The notes: generated by a model from the sequence alone, not told the origin. A DNA stretch of 7,189 bases from EC70 sp018675395 (GCA_018675395.1 JABGYE010000309.1:1-7189), one strand, 5' to 3'. Counted from the stretch's first letter, positions 1 through 7,155 are shown. A program made the numbers and translations.

Positions 1-1
1 A

Positions 2-1555
2 GCCACGATACCGTTAGGGGCTCCAACTGACAATTTTCCTGTCGCTAAGAATTTTATTGATGAGAAGGTCTTTAATAAATTAAAGACACTCGGCTTGCCT
101 TCCTCTGAAATTTGTGATGATACGACCTTCATTCGTCGAACTGCGATTGATATCGCGGGTAGATTACCTTCTCTCCAAGAGGTAGATGGGTTTTTATCTA
201 ATAATGATCCTGAAAAGAGATCGCAGTGGATAGAAAGTCTACTTTCTACGACTGATTATGCTGAATATTTTGCAAATAAATGGTCTGCTATTTTACGTAA
301 TAAGAGGAAAGGCAATACATATACAAGAGGCACTCAAGCATTCCATGAATGGCTAATGGGGAGCCTGCACGCGAACAAGCCATATAATCAACTGATTACT
401 GAATTAGTTACAGCGCGTGGAGAAATATCTCATAACCCAGCATCTGCTTGGTTTAGGAATGTGACTGATCAAAAGGAAAGACTACAGGACACTGCTCAAG
501 TGTTGCTTGGAGTGAGGCTCCAATGTGCTGAATGTCATCATCATCCATACGAGAAGTGGAGTCAGCAAGATTACTATGGTTTTTCAGCATTCTTTTCTCG
601 GGTAGGTAAGAAGAAGACTGATGTTCCAGGAGAAGAGGCGGTTTTCCACAATGTGGGATTAGCTGCCGCAAAGAACCCTAAGTCTGGAGAAAATGTTAAA
701 CCTAAACCTTTGGGAGGAGAGCAGCTTACTATAAAGCCAGAGGATGATCCTAGATTGGATTTGGCTTCCTGGATGACCTCAGAAAGTAATCCGTTCTTCG
801 CCAAAATGTTAGTTAACCGTTATTGGAAGCATTTTTTCAATCGTGCAATCGTAGAGCCAGAGGACGATATGAGGGTTACTAATCCTCCGACGAATCCTGA
901 TTTATTGGATTCGTTAGCAGATCACTTTGTTAAATCTAGTTATGATATAAAGGATTTGATCCGAACAATTTGTAACTCAACGACCTATCAATTGAGCGCG
1001 ATTCCAAATGATCATAATGCAGGAGACCGGCAAAATTATTCTCGATATTTTCCTAAACGCCTGACAGCTGAAGTGTTATTAGATTCTATCGATGGAATTA
1101 CAGGATCATCGACAGCTTTTTCAGGACAATTGGCTGGGACTAGAGCCGTTTCTTTACCTGATGACAGTTACAATTCTAGCTCTTACTTTCTTACGGTCTT
1201 TGGCCGTCCAGAAATGGATAGCGCGTGCGAATGTGAAAGGGCTCAAGGTGCTAGTTTAGCGCAAACTCTACATTTACTTAATTCAAAAAACATTCAAGAC
1301 AAGTTAGCAGGTGCAGGGGGGAGTGCAGATAAGCTTTCGGCTCAAGGAGACAGGGCTAATGAGGATAAAATCGTTGAGTTGTATAAGAGAGCATTTTCTC
1401 GTGAACCTAAAGACGATGAGATGAAGACAGCCATTGGCTACATTAATAAAAAGACTCAACAGGCTGGAGAAAAAATTAAGGAAGCAAATAAAATGGCCTA
1501 CGAGGATCTCGTTTGGGCTCTTTTGAATACAAAAGAATTTTTATTTAACCATTAA
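2..1555 (+). CDS. DUF1549/DUF1553 (PSCyt2-PSD1) domain protein with CxxCH haem motif, 5'-truncated
   Basis: The reading frame is open from the window edge to a TAA at 1553-1555, so the visible 517 residues are the C-terminal part of a longer protein; the true start lies upstream. The TTG at 95 is an internal Leu codon, since family-like sequence (NFIDEKVFNKL) already precedes it. DUF1549 spans residues about 10-215 and has FIRRTAIDIAGRLPS near its start and CAECHHHPYEKWSQQDYY at about 175-192; the CxxCH (nt 524-538) is a classical covalent haem c site. DUF1553 spans about 245-517, with NPFFAKMLVNRYWKHFF, VTNPPTNPDLLDSLADHF, ICNSTTYQLS, the paired-cysteine motif CECER (residues 409-413) and the usual C-terminal ending EDLVWALLNTKEFLFNH. 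These are hallmark motifs of a family expanded in Planctomycetota and Verrucomicrobiota. Its reaction is unknown; a haem-dependent periplasmic role is inferred. Full-length members often carry an export signal and Ig-like domains upstream, which cannot be seen here. Confidence 0.95.
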   Translation, partial: ATIPLGAPTDNFPVAKNFIDEKVFNKLKTLGLPSSEICDDTTFIRRTAIDIAGRLPSLQEVDGFLSNNDPEKRSQWIESLLSTTDYAEYFANKWSAILRNKRKGNTYTRGTQAFHEWLMGSLHANKPYNQLITELVTARGEISHNPASAWFRNVTDQKERLQDTAQVLLGVRLQCAECHHHPYEKWSQQDYYGFSAFFSRVGKKKTDVPGEEAVFHNVGLAAAKNPKSGENVKPKPLGGEQLTIKPEDDPRLDLASWMTSESNPFFAKMLVNRYWKHFFNRAIVEPEDDMRVTNPPTNPDLLDSLADHFVKSSYDIKDLIRTICNSTTYQLSAIPNDHNAGDRQNYSRYFPKRLTAEVLLDSIDGITGSSTAFSGQLAGTRAVSLPDDSYNSSSYFLTVFGRPEMDSACECERAQGASLAQTLHLLNSKNIQDKLAGAGGSADKLSAQGDRANEDKIVELYKRAFSREPKDDEMKTAIGYINKKTQQAGEKIKEANKMAYEDLVWALLNTKEFLFNH

Positions 1556-1579
1556 GTTTTGCGTTTCTATAATATTTCT

Positions 1580-4384
1580 ATGCGAAGATCTGGTTACAAA
1601 ACTTTATGGGTGTTCTTGATTTTTATATTAGGAAATTCAGTTGAGGCGCAGCTTCCTGCTCCACGTCTAGATTCAATTTTTCCTATGGGGGGGAAGGCAG
1701 GTGGATCTGTCGATATTACGTTGAAAGGGGCTGACTTAACTACCGGAGGTCAGTTATTTTTTAATGTTCCAGGCATAACTAGTGAGTCTTTAGGGGGAGG
1801 AATTTTTAAGGTTAAGATTGCAGAATCAGTGAATTCTGGCAGTTACGATTTAAGGTTTGGAGGTAAGGACGGAACGACATACCCCATTAGTTTTGCAGTA
1901 AGTAACAGGGAAGAAAAGGTTGCGCCTAATGAAGTGTCGGATAGAACGAAGGCGGCTCTTCTTGCAGATAATATAGTGATGAATGGAGTGATAGATCAAG
2001 GCAAGGCGCATTATTACAGAATTCCGGTCAAGAACGGAGGCCATTACTTTATTGATTGTTTTGCTGAGAGAATTGATTCTAGGGCTGACGTGCTGTTAGT
2101 CCTGACTGACCAGTCCGGGATTGAGGTGGCGAGGTCAAGAGAATCGATTGGCGGGGATCCTTTAATTGAATTCACTTCAACTTCTGACGGAGAATATCTC
2201 TTAAGAGTTTCCGATTTTCTTGCCCGTGGAGGAGCTGGATATAATTATAGAATTCAATTCCGGCAAGGCCCTCAAATAGATTTTGTTTTGCCTCTATCTG
2301 CACAGCCAGGTAAAACGCAATCTTTTCAAATTTTTGGGAAAAATCTTCCTGGCGGAGTGCCTTCTGGCGAGGATGGTCTTGAGAGGATAGAGGTTAATGT
2401 TGATGTTCCAACAGAAATGGAAAGAAGGAAAACAATGCCAGTGAAACCTTCGGGAGCAGGAGTCAGAGGTTTTCATTATGCGTTGGGCGAAGGCAATAAC
2501 ATTTCAAATTCGATATTCATAGCAAAATCTAATTTTTCACCAGTGATTGATGGAGGCTCAAATTCTTCTCCAGAGGATGCGCAGGAAATTCCTTTTCCTT
2601 CTGAACTTAGCGGGCGATTTTATCCAGGCAAAAAGTCTTGGTTTTCATTCAATGTCGAGAAGGATAAGGAATATGTAATTGAGGTAATTGCTCATCGATT
2701 GGCAAGTTATTGCGACCCATCGATTGTGGTGGAAAAAGTGATTATTGATGGGGAGGGAAAAGAGAAGTCGTCCATTCTAGGAAAGGCTGATGATCAAGAG
2801 GCTAATGTGGGAGGGCGGCGTTATCCTACCAATACACGTGATCCAATATATAGATTTAAGGCTGATATTGATTGTAAGGTACGTGTGGCTCTTAGTGATA
2901 ATTTTGCTACTAAAGCGCCTTTCAGACTGATTGTTCGAGAACCTAGCCCTGATTTTGACCTGTTGGTTTCAGCTTCAGCTCCAGCAGGGGATAATAACAA
3001 AGGAAAAAAGATTGTCAGAGAAGGAATTGCGATTAGACGTGGGCAAGTTGGAAATTTAGACGTGTACGTTCTTCGTAGAGATGGCTTTGAGGGTGAAATC
3101 GAATTAAAAGCAGAAGGTTTTCCAGAAAGTTTTAAAGTCAAAAGCACAAAATTAGAGAAAGGAAAAAATCACTGTTCTTTGTCATTTTATAACGATGAGG
3201 AGGCACCGGCTTGGGTAGGTAAAGTAAAGATTGTTGGTGAGGCAGAAGTGCAGGGAATAAAGGTTCAAAAAGAAGCTGAGAGCCTAACGGTGAACTGGAC
3301 AGTAAATGATGCTGACCAAGAACGTGTTATTTCAAGAACAAGCTCAGGCATTACTGTGGCTTCGATTGAGGAGCAAACGCCGATGAAAGTCGTTCCCGCC
3401 GAAGATAAGGTCTGGGAAAGTTCCCTAGGTGGAAATCTAGAAATTCCAATCAAATTTATAACGACTTCTGAGATTAAGGATAAGGTTACTATTGTTCCTG
3501 TTGATTTTCCTGGAATGGGTAAAGCCCCTCAGATTCAGGTCGATAAGGGTAAGACTAAGGACTCTCATAAGCTCGTAATACCTTTGTTAAACAATAAGGA
3601 TAACAATAAGTATAAGGAAGGCACTCATCAATTTGTTCTGAGGGCGTCGACTAAATTAGGATATAGGCGTGATTTGCAGCTTTTCCAAGCTGCAGAAGAG
3701 CAAAAGAAGAATACGACCAAGATTTTGGAGGAGGCAAAGAAAACACTAGAGACGCTTAAGAAAGAGCTTGAGGCTGTAAGGAAATCTGTGAACGAGGCAA
3801 AATCTAGCGGTTCAGAAACAGAAGAAGAAAAAAAGAAAAAAATCGCTGAAGCTGAATCTAAGGTTGGACCAGCAGAGGAGTCTTTCAAGGAAGCTGAGAA
3901 GAAATTAAAAGAGGCTGAAGAGAAGAATAAAAGTGCTGACCAGAAACTTAAGCAGGCCTCAGATAGAGCAAAGCCGAAAGATGTTCAGTTTGTTAGTTAT
4001 TCAAAGCCGGTAACTGTAAAAATCGAAGCGTGCCCAATCAGATTCAAGGATAGCAAAACTCCGGTTGAATTAGGAAAAGGGCTTAAATCTCAAATTGTAG
4101 TAAATTTTGATAGGCTATACGGTTTCGCGGATAGCGTTTCATTAAGTGCAATATTACCTGATGGAACCAAAGGGGTAAAAGTTGTCGAAGTAAGTGCAAA
4201 TAAAGATCAGTCAGCTATTGATCTTCCGATTGAAATTATGGCTGATGCGAATCTTGGATTAATTGAGTTGGAGTTGATTGCTAAATTGAAATTCAATGGA
4301 ATAGATCTACAGACTAAAGGCAATGTTTCAATAAAAATCATTGAACCTCCCGCGGCTCCAGAAGAACCTCCCGCGGCAAATTAA
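1580..4384 (+). CDS. Secreted PPC-domain / Ig-like protein with inserted coiled-coil hairpin
   Basis: A 934-residue exported protein, numbered from ATG 1580. Residues 1-23 form a signal peptide (MRRSGYK basic end, hydrophobic TLWVFLIFILG core, VEA|Q cleavage site). An in-frame TTG at 1559, 3 nt after the upstream stop, would add seven residues; neither start has a clear Shine-Dalgarno, and ATG is preferred because it gives a compact signal peptide. Then follow an IPT/TIG-like beta region (about 24-110), a PPC-like domain (about 135-225; HYYRIPVKNGGHYFIDCFAERIDS typed core, GEYLLRVSD), a second IPT-like stretch (about 230-275), a second PPC-like domain (about 335-456), Ig-like/NEW3-like beta modules (about 457-695), a coiled-coil hairpin (702-797), a C-terminal beta domain and a Pro/Ala tail. 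No CxxCH or catalytic motif is visible. PPC domains are beta-sandwich modules of secreted proteins. A binding or scaffold role beside the two haem proteins is inferred; the exact function is unknown. Confidence 0.9.
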   Translation: MRRSGYKTLWVFLIFILGNSVEAQLPAPRLDSIFPMGGKAGGSVDITLKGADLTTGGQLFFNVPGITSESLGGGIFKVKIAESVNSGSYDLRFGGKDGTTYPISFAVSNREEKVAPNEVSDRTKAALLADNIVMNGVIDQGKAHYYRIPVKNGGHYFIDCFAERIDSRADVLLVLTDQSGIEVARSRESIGGDPLIEFTSTSDGEYLLRVSDFLARGGAGYNYRIQFRQGPQIDFVLPLSAQPGKTQSFQIFGKNLPGGVPSGEDGLERIEVNVDVPTEMERRKTMPVKPSGAGVRGFHYALGEGNNISNSIFIAKSNFSPVIDGGSNSSPEDAQEIPFPSELSGRFYPGKKSWFSFNVEKDKEYVIEVIAHRLASYCDPSIVVEKVIIDGEGKEKSSILGKADDQEANVGGRRYPTNTRDPIYRFKADIDCKVRVALSDNFATKAPFRLIVREPSPDFDLLVSASAPAGDNNKGKKIVREGIAIRRGQVGNLDVYVLRRDGFEGEIELKAEGFPESFKVKSTKLEKGKNHCSLSFYNDEEAPAWVGKVKIVGEAEVQGIKVQKEAESLTVNWTVNDADQERVISRTSSGITVASIEEQTPMKVVPAEDKVWESSLGGNLEIPIKFITTSEIKDKVTIVPVDFPGMGKAPQIQVDKGKTKDSHKLVIPLLNNKDNNKYKEGTHQFVLRASTKLGYRRDLQLFQAAEEQKKNTTKILEEAKKTLETLKKELEAVRKSVNEAKSSGSETEEEKKKKIAEAESKVGPAEESFKEAEKKLKEAEEKNKSADQKLKQASDRAKPKDVQFVSYSKPVTVKIEACPIRFKDSKTPVELGKGLKSQIVVNFDRLYGFADSVSLSAILPDGTKGVKVVEVSANKDQSAIDLPIEIMADANLGLIELELIAKLKFNGIDLQTKGNVSIKIIEPPAAPEEPPAAN
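3590..3613 (+). repeat. 12-bp tandem duplication in coding sequence
   Basis: Two adjacent 12-bp units, aacaataaggat and aacaataagtat, match at 11 of 12 positions and encode NNKD-NNKY in the PPC-domain protein. The unit is a multiple of three, so the frame is kept. It sits in a polar loop between beta strands, just ahead of the coiled coil. A simple slippage duplication is the likely origin. Confidence 0.8.
3683..3970 (+). other. Coiled-coil hairpin region within the PPC-domain protein
   Basis: This stretch encodes residues 702-797 (numbering from ATG 1580). Helix 1 has canonical heptads with L716, L723, L730 and V737 at a and A719, L726, V733 and A740 at d. A Ser-Ser-Gly-Ser turn follows at 742-745. 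Helix 2 has I755, V762, F769, L776, N783 and L790 at a, and alanine at every d position (758, 765, 772, 779, 786, 793). This is direct reading of the translated sequence. The antiparallel fold is inferred from the turn and the short helices. Confidence 0.85.
4343..4384 (+). repeat. 21-bp tandem repeat forming the Pro/Ala-rich C-terminal tail
   Basis: The 14-bp core gaacctcccgcggc occurs at 4343-4356 and again at 4364-4377, exactly 21 bp (seven codons) apart. It encodes EPPAAPE followed by EPPAAN and the stop codon. The core is much more GC-rich than its surroundings and contains the palindrome ccgcgg in each copy. It ends 6 nt before the GTG start of the next gene. Confidence 0.85.
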
Positions 4385-4389
4385 TTTTC

Positions 4390-7131
4390 GTGAAATTTAT
4401 TATCTTTTCATCCTGTATTTTATTTGTTTGGTGCGATGTAGTCCTTGCCCAGCCCTTACCTATTGCCTCTATCGATCAAAAAGAGCCAGTCAGTTACGCA
4501 AAAGATATTGCGCCCGTGTTTAAGAAGAGTTGCATCGCTTGTCATAATGCAACAAAAGCGAAAGCGAAACTCAACCTTGAGAATGTTTCAGTAATGATGA
4601 AGGGCTCTGATAGTGGAGAGGTTATTGTTCCTGGTAATGCTGAGGATAGTTTGGTTTTTCTTCAAGCTGCTCATCAGGAGGAGGAATTCATGCCGCCGCC
4701 TAAGAATAAATCTAACGCGCCAAATTTGAGTCCCAAGGAACTTGCTTTGCTTAAGCTGTGGATTAATCAGGGAGCAAAAGATGATGATACAATCGCAGCT
4801 GAAAAAAAGGTCAACTTTGCTGCTATGAGTGAGAAGGTTAATGCAATTTACTCTGTGGCTGTTTCACCAGACAATCAATATGTTGCAGCTGGTAGAGGGA
4901 ATCGAATATTTATGTATCACACGCCAACGGGCAAGAGTCTTGGTGAATTAGTTGATACTGAACTGAAGGGCAAAGGCGGATCGGCGCATGTAGATATTGT
5001 TGGGAGCTTGGCTTTTAATAGTGATGGGCAACTTGCTTCTGGGGGATTTAGAAATATTAAACTATGGCAACAGGCTGATCCTGATCTGGTGTATGATGCG
5101 GAGCCGGTTGATAATGTGCCCCTTGTTGCTGGGGTCAGTAGTGATAGTGAATTGTTTTCCGTTGGAGATGAGAGTGGTTCCATTAAGGTCTATATTTCTG
5201 AATCCAAGAAAGTTGTAACTTTCAAAGATCATGTTACGGCAATAACAGGAGTGGGATTTGGAGTGGGTGGAAATATCATTGCGACGTCTATTGACGGGTT
5301 TGTCAGTTCTAGAAAAATTGGTGAAGCAGCACAAGTTGCGACGGTAAAATTATCTTCTCCAATCAATGCAATGGCGGTCATTAATGGAGGGGAGCAAGTG
5401 GCGTGTGGCTGCGATGATGGGGTAATAAGGGTATTGTCGATTGAGGCGTCGCTGGAACAGGTTCATGAACTTAAAGGGCACACTGCGAAAGTTGTGTCCT
5501 TGAGTTCTTTTGGTGAAGATCTGAAGGGTTTTGTTTCAGGAAGTGCAGATTCGACACTTAGAATTTGGCAAGTTGGAGAAGGTAAGGTAAATCAGGTCAA
5601 ACAAATAAATAATGATCAGGCGCCTATATCGATAGCGGCATCAAATGATGGGAAGCGTTGTGCTTCCGTTTCTGGCAATGCTAAAATTCGTATTTGGAAC
5701 ATGAGCGATGGCAAGTTGGTCGCTGATGGGGATGCAGGTTGGAAATTAAGTGGAGAGCAAAAGTCGAAAGAAATGAAAGTTTCTGTTTTGACGAAGATAC
5801 GTGATGAAAGGAAAAAACAATTAGGAGAAAGTGATAAGAAATTAAAGGCGGATCAAGAATCATTAAAGAAGGCCCAAGATGCGGAAAAGAAATCAGTAGA
5901 AGAATTAGAGAAAAAGAAAGCTGAACTCGTTTCAGCAAAGGATCTCAATTTCAAAGCTGAAGTGGATCTAAAACAAAAAGAAGAAGCAAAGGACCCTGAG
6001 CTTAAATCCGCTAAAGAAGCAGCAAAGAAAGCGACAGAAGCCTTAACTGCAAAAGAAAAAGAAGTTCAAGATGTCGAGAGGAAACAGTTGGAAGCAACTC
6101 GTAGCCGTGAAATTTCTGAGAGATTCTTAAAAAGAGCAGTCGACGCTGATTCTAAATCAAAGCTAAGGCTAGCAGATGCGGAGAATGATTTAAAAAGAGC
6201 AGCCAAGATTCATACGGATATAAAGGCAAGAGTGGATCAAGAACAAAAAATTCTCAGAACTGTTACTTTTTCGGCAGATTCGGCTCAGGTCTTTGCTGGT
6301 TCTGATGATGGTAATATTTATTCATGGGAAACAAATGCGGGAAAGCCGTGTGATGTTATTGCTACTAAACCGGGTCTAACGAAAGCAATTGTTGCGGTAG
6401 GAAAAAAAATCTTAGTGGCATCTGCAGATAAGACAGTCAGGATCTGGGATTTTACTCCGACATGGAATCTTTACAAAAAGATTGGAGGGCTACAAGATTC
6501 TAAAACTTTAGTTGATAGAGTAAATTCTTTATCTTATAGCCCTGATGGTAAATTATTAGCATCGGGTGGAGGGGTTCCATCGAGGAGTGGAGAGTTAAAG
6601 GTTTGGAATGTCGCTGATGGTAAATTGGTTTGCGCAAACACTGAATCTCACAGTGATACGATATCGGGAATATCATTTAGTCCTGATGGGGGGTTTATCG
6701 CTACGGCGGCAACTGATCGTTTCGTAAAAGTGTTTAATATGGAGGGGGCTGTTCTTGAGCGCAGCTTTGAGGGGCATACAAACCATGTTCTTGATGTTGC
6801 TTGGCGAGCAGACGGATTTGTTTTAGCAAGTGGAGGAGCTGATCAAGTTGTTAAGGAGTGGGATTTTGAAAAAGGCAGTCAAAAACAAACAGTCAAAGGC
6901 CATACTAAAGGAGTCAGTTCAATTGCATATATGGGCATTGGAGAACAGTTGATTTCTAGCAGTGGAGATCAGTCAGTTAGAATAGCAAACAAGCCTTTGC
7001 CTGATGCGGCTACATTCATCCACTCATCAAGCGTTAGTAAGGATGGAACTATAATTGCGGCAGGAGGAGAAGATAGTATCCTTCGAATTTGGACGACAGG
7101 TGACAGTAAATTATATTTAAAATTACAGTAA
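4390..7131 (+). CDS. Secreted PSCyt1 cytochrome c - WD40 (7 blades) - coiled coil - WD40 (7 blades) protein
   Basis: A 913-residue exported protein. The start is GTG, 5 nt after the preceding stop; it is chosen because it alone gives the signal peptide (hydrophobic FIIFSSCILFVW, VLA|Q cleavage after residue 20), and the next Met codons (69, 70) fall inside the cytochrome domain. The PSCyt1 domain (about 33-131) has the haem c motif C48-I-A-C51-H52, M101 in FMPPP as likely distal ligand, and LSPKELALLKLWINQGA at its end. WD40-like repeats begin near residues 151, 204, 244, 284, 325, 368 and 412, a full seven-blade propeller. A charged coiled-coil hairpin follows (458-615). Seven more repeats begin near 621, 665, 711, 758, 800, 842 and 876. 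Repeat signatures include TLRIWQV, TVRIWDF and LKVWNV. Cytochrome-WD40 fusions are typical of Planctomycetota and Verrucomicrobiota; electron transfer plus protein docking is inferred, and partners are unknown. Confidence 0.94.
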   Translation: MKFIIFSSCILFVWCDVVLAQPLPIASIDQKEPVSYAKDIAPVFKKSCIACHNATKAKAKLNLENVSVMMKGSDSGEVIVPGNAEDSLVFLQAAHQEEEFMPPPKNKSNAPNLSPKELALLKLWINQGAKDDDTIAAEKKVNFAAMSEKVNAIYSVAVSPDNQYVAAGRGNRIFMYHTPTGKSLGELVDTELKGKGGSAHVDIVGSLAFNSDGQLASGGFRNIKLWQQADPDLVYDAEPVDNVPLVAGVSSDSELFSVGDESGSIKVYISESKKVVTFKDHVTAITGVGFGVGGNIIATSIDGFVSSRKIGEAAQVATVKLSSPINAMAVINGGEQVACGCDDGVIRVLSIEASLEQVHELKGHTAKVVSLSSFGEDLKGFVSGSADSTLRIWQVGEGKVNQVKQINNDQAPISIAASNDGKRCASVSGNAKIRIWNMSDGKLVADGDAGWKLSGEQKSKEMKVSVLTKIRDERKKQLGESDKKLKADQESLKKAQDAEKKSVEELEKKKAELVSAKDLNFKAEVDLKQKEEAKDPELKSAKEAAKKATEALTAKEKEVQDVERKQLEATRSREISERFLKRAVDADSKSKLRLADAENDLKRAAKIHTDIKARVDQEQKILRTVTFSADSAQVFAGSDDGNIYSWETNAGKPCDVIATKPGLTKAIVAVGKKILVASADKTVRIWDFTPTWNLYKKIGGLQDSKTLVDRVNSLSYSPDGKLLASGGGVPSRSGELKVWNVADGKLVCANTESHSDTISGISFSPDGGFIATAATDRFVKVFNMEGAVLERSFEGHTNHVLDVAWRADGFVLASGGADQVVKEWDFEKGSQKQTVKGHTKGVSSIAYMGIGEQLISSSGDQSVRIANKPLPDAATFIHSSSVSKDGTIIAAGGEDSILRIWTTGDSKLYLKLQ
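5761..6234 (+). other. Long coiled-coil hairpin between the two WD40 propellers
   Basis: This stretch encodes residues 458-615 of the cytochrome-WD40 protein, dominated by Lys, Glu, Ala and Asp. Helix 1 (about 458-533) has hydrophobic spacing such as L478/L485/L492 and L506/L513. A break at K534-D535-P536 lies almost exactly in the middle. Helix 2 (about 537-615) has L538/A545/L552/V559 with A541/A548 and V562/A569. The two arms are of near-equal length (about 76 and 79 residues), which fits an antiparallel hairpin around 11 nm long (inferred from 1.5 Å rise per residue). Confidence 0.85.
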
Positions 7132-7136
7132 AATCT

Positions 7137-7155
7137 GTTATCGGATTAAGATAAC
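7137..7155. promoter_or_regulatory. Small inverted repeat in the gap before the next gene (function unclear)
   Basis: gttatc at 7137-7142 pairs with gataac at 7150-7155 around a 7-nt loop. It lies 6 nt after the stop codon of the cytochrome-WD40 gene. A third half-site, gttat at 7161-7165, could pair instead with ataac at 7151-7155. The stem is AT-rich, only 6 bp, and has no T-tract after it, so it is not a convincing intrinsic terminator. An mRNA end-protecting hairpin, an operator or chance are all possible. Confidence 0.25.

Noticed and set aside
2821..3147. 108-residue minus-strand frame, the longest antisense frame
   Set aside because: It lies wholly opposite the second PPC and Ig-like regions, whose plus-strand reading matches known domain patterns. 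No start signal or domain was seen.
3628..3888. 86-residue minus-strand frame rich in Ser and Phe
   Set aside because: It is the reverse complement of the Lys/Glu/Ala-rich coil codons, which naturally yields Phe/Ser/Leu stretches without stops. There is no family resemblance, and the plus-strand protein is convincing.
1580..4384. Haem c site in the PPC-domain protein
   Set aside because: The few cysteines are isolated (in YFIDCF, YCDPS, IDCKV, HCSLS and ACPIRF contexts). None forms CxxCH.
4414..4437. Lipoprotein signal (lipobox) in the cytochrome-WD40 protein
   Set aside because: The cysteines at residues 9 and 15 are preceded by FSS and FVW. These do not fit the L-[ASTVI]-[GAS]-C rule at a suitable distance, whereas VLA|Q is a good ordinary cleavage site.
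4341..4523. 60-residue plus-strand frame bridging the gene 2/gene 3 junction
   Set aside because: It begins inside the 21-bp repeat and overlaps the signal peptide and haem region of the cytochrome gene in another frame. The overlapping gene is far better supported.
4997..5218. 73-residue plus-strand frame within the first propeller
   Set aside because: It is an out-of-frame shadow of WD40 blades 2-3, with no family features.
5681..5938. 85-residue minus-strand frame opposite the WD40 protein
   Set aside because: It overlaps the end of propeller 1 and the start of the coil. Its composition is that expected of antisense to GAA/AAG codons, and it has no recognisable motif.
7137..7155. Intrinsic terminator after the cytochrome-WD40 gene
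   Set aside because: The stem is only 6 bp, is AT-rich and has no T-run after it. It is kept only as a weak regulatory candidate.
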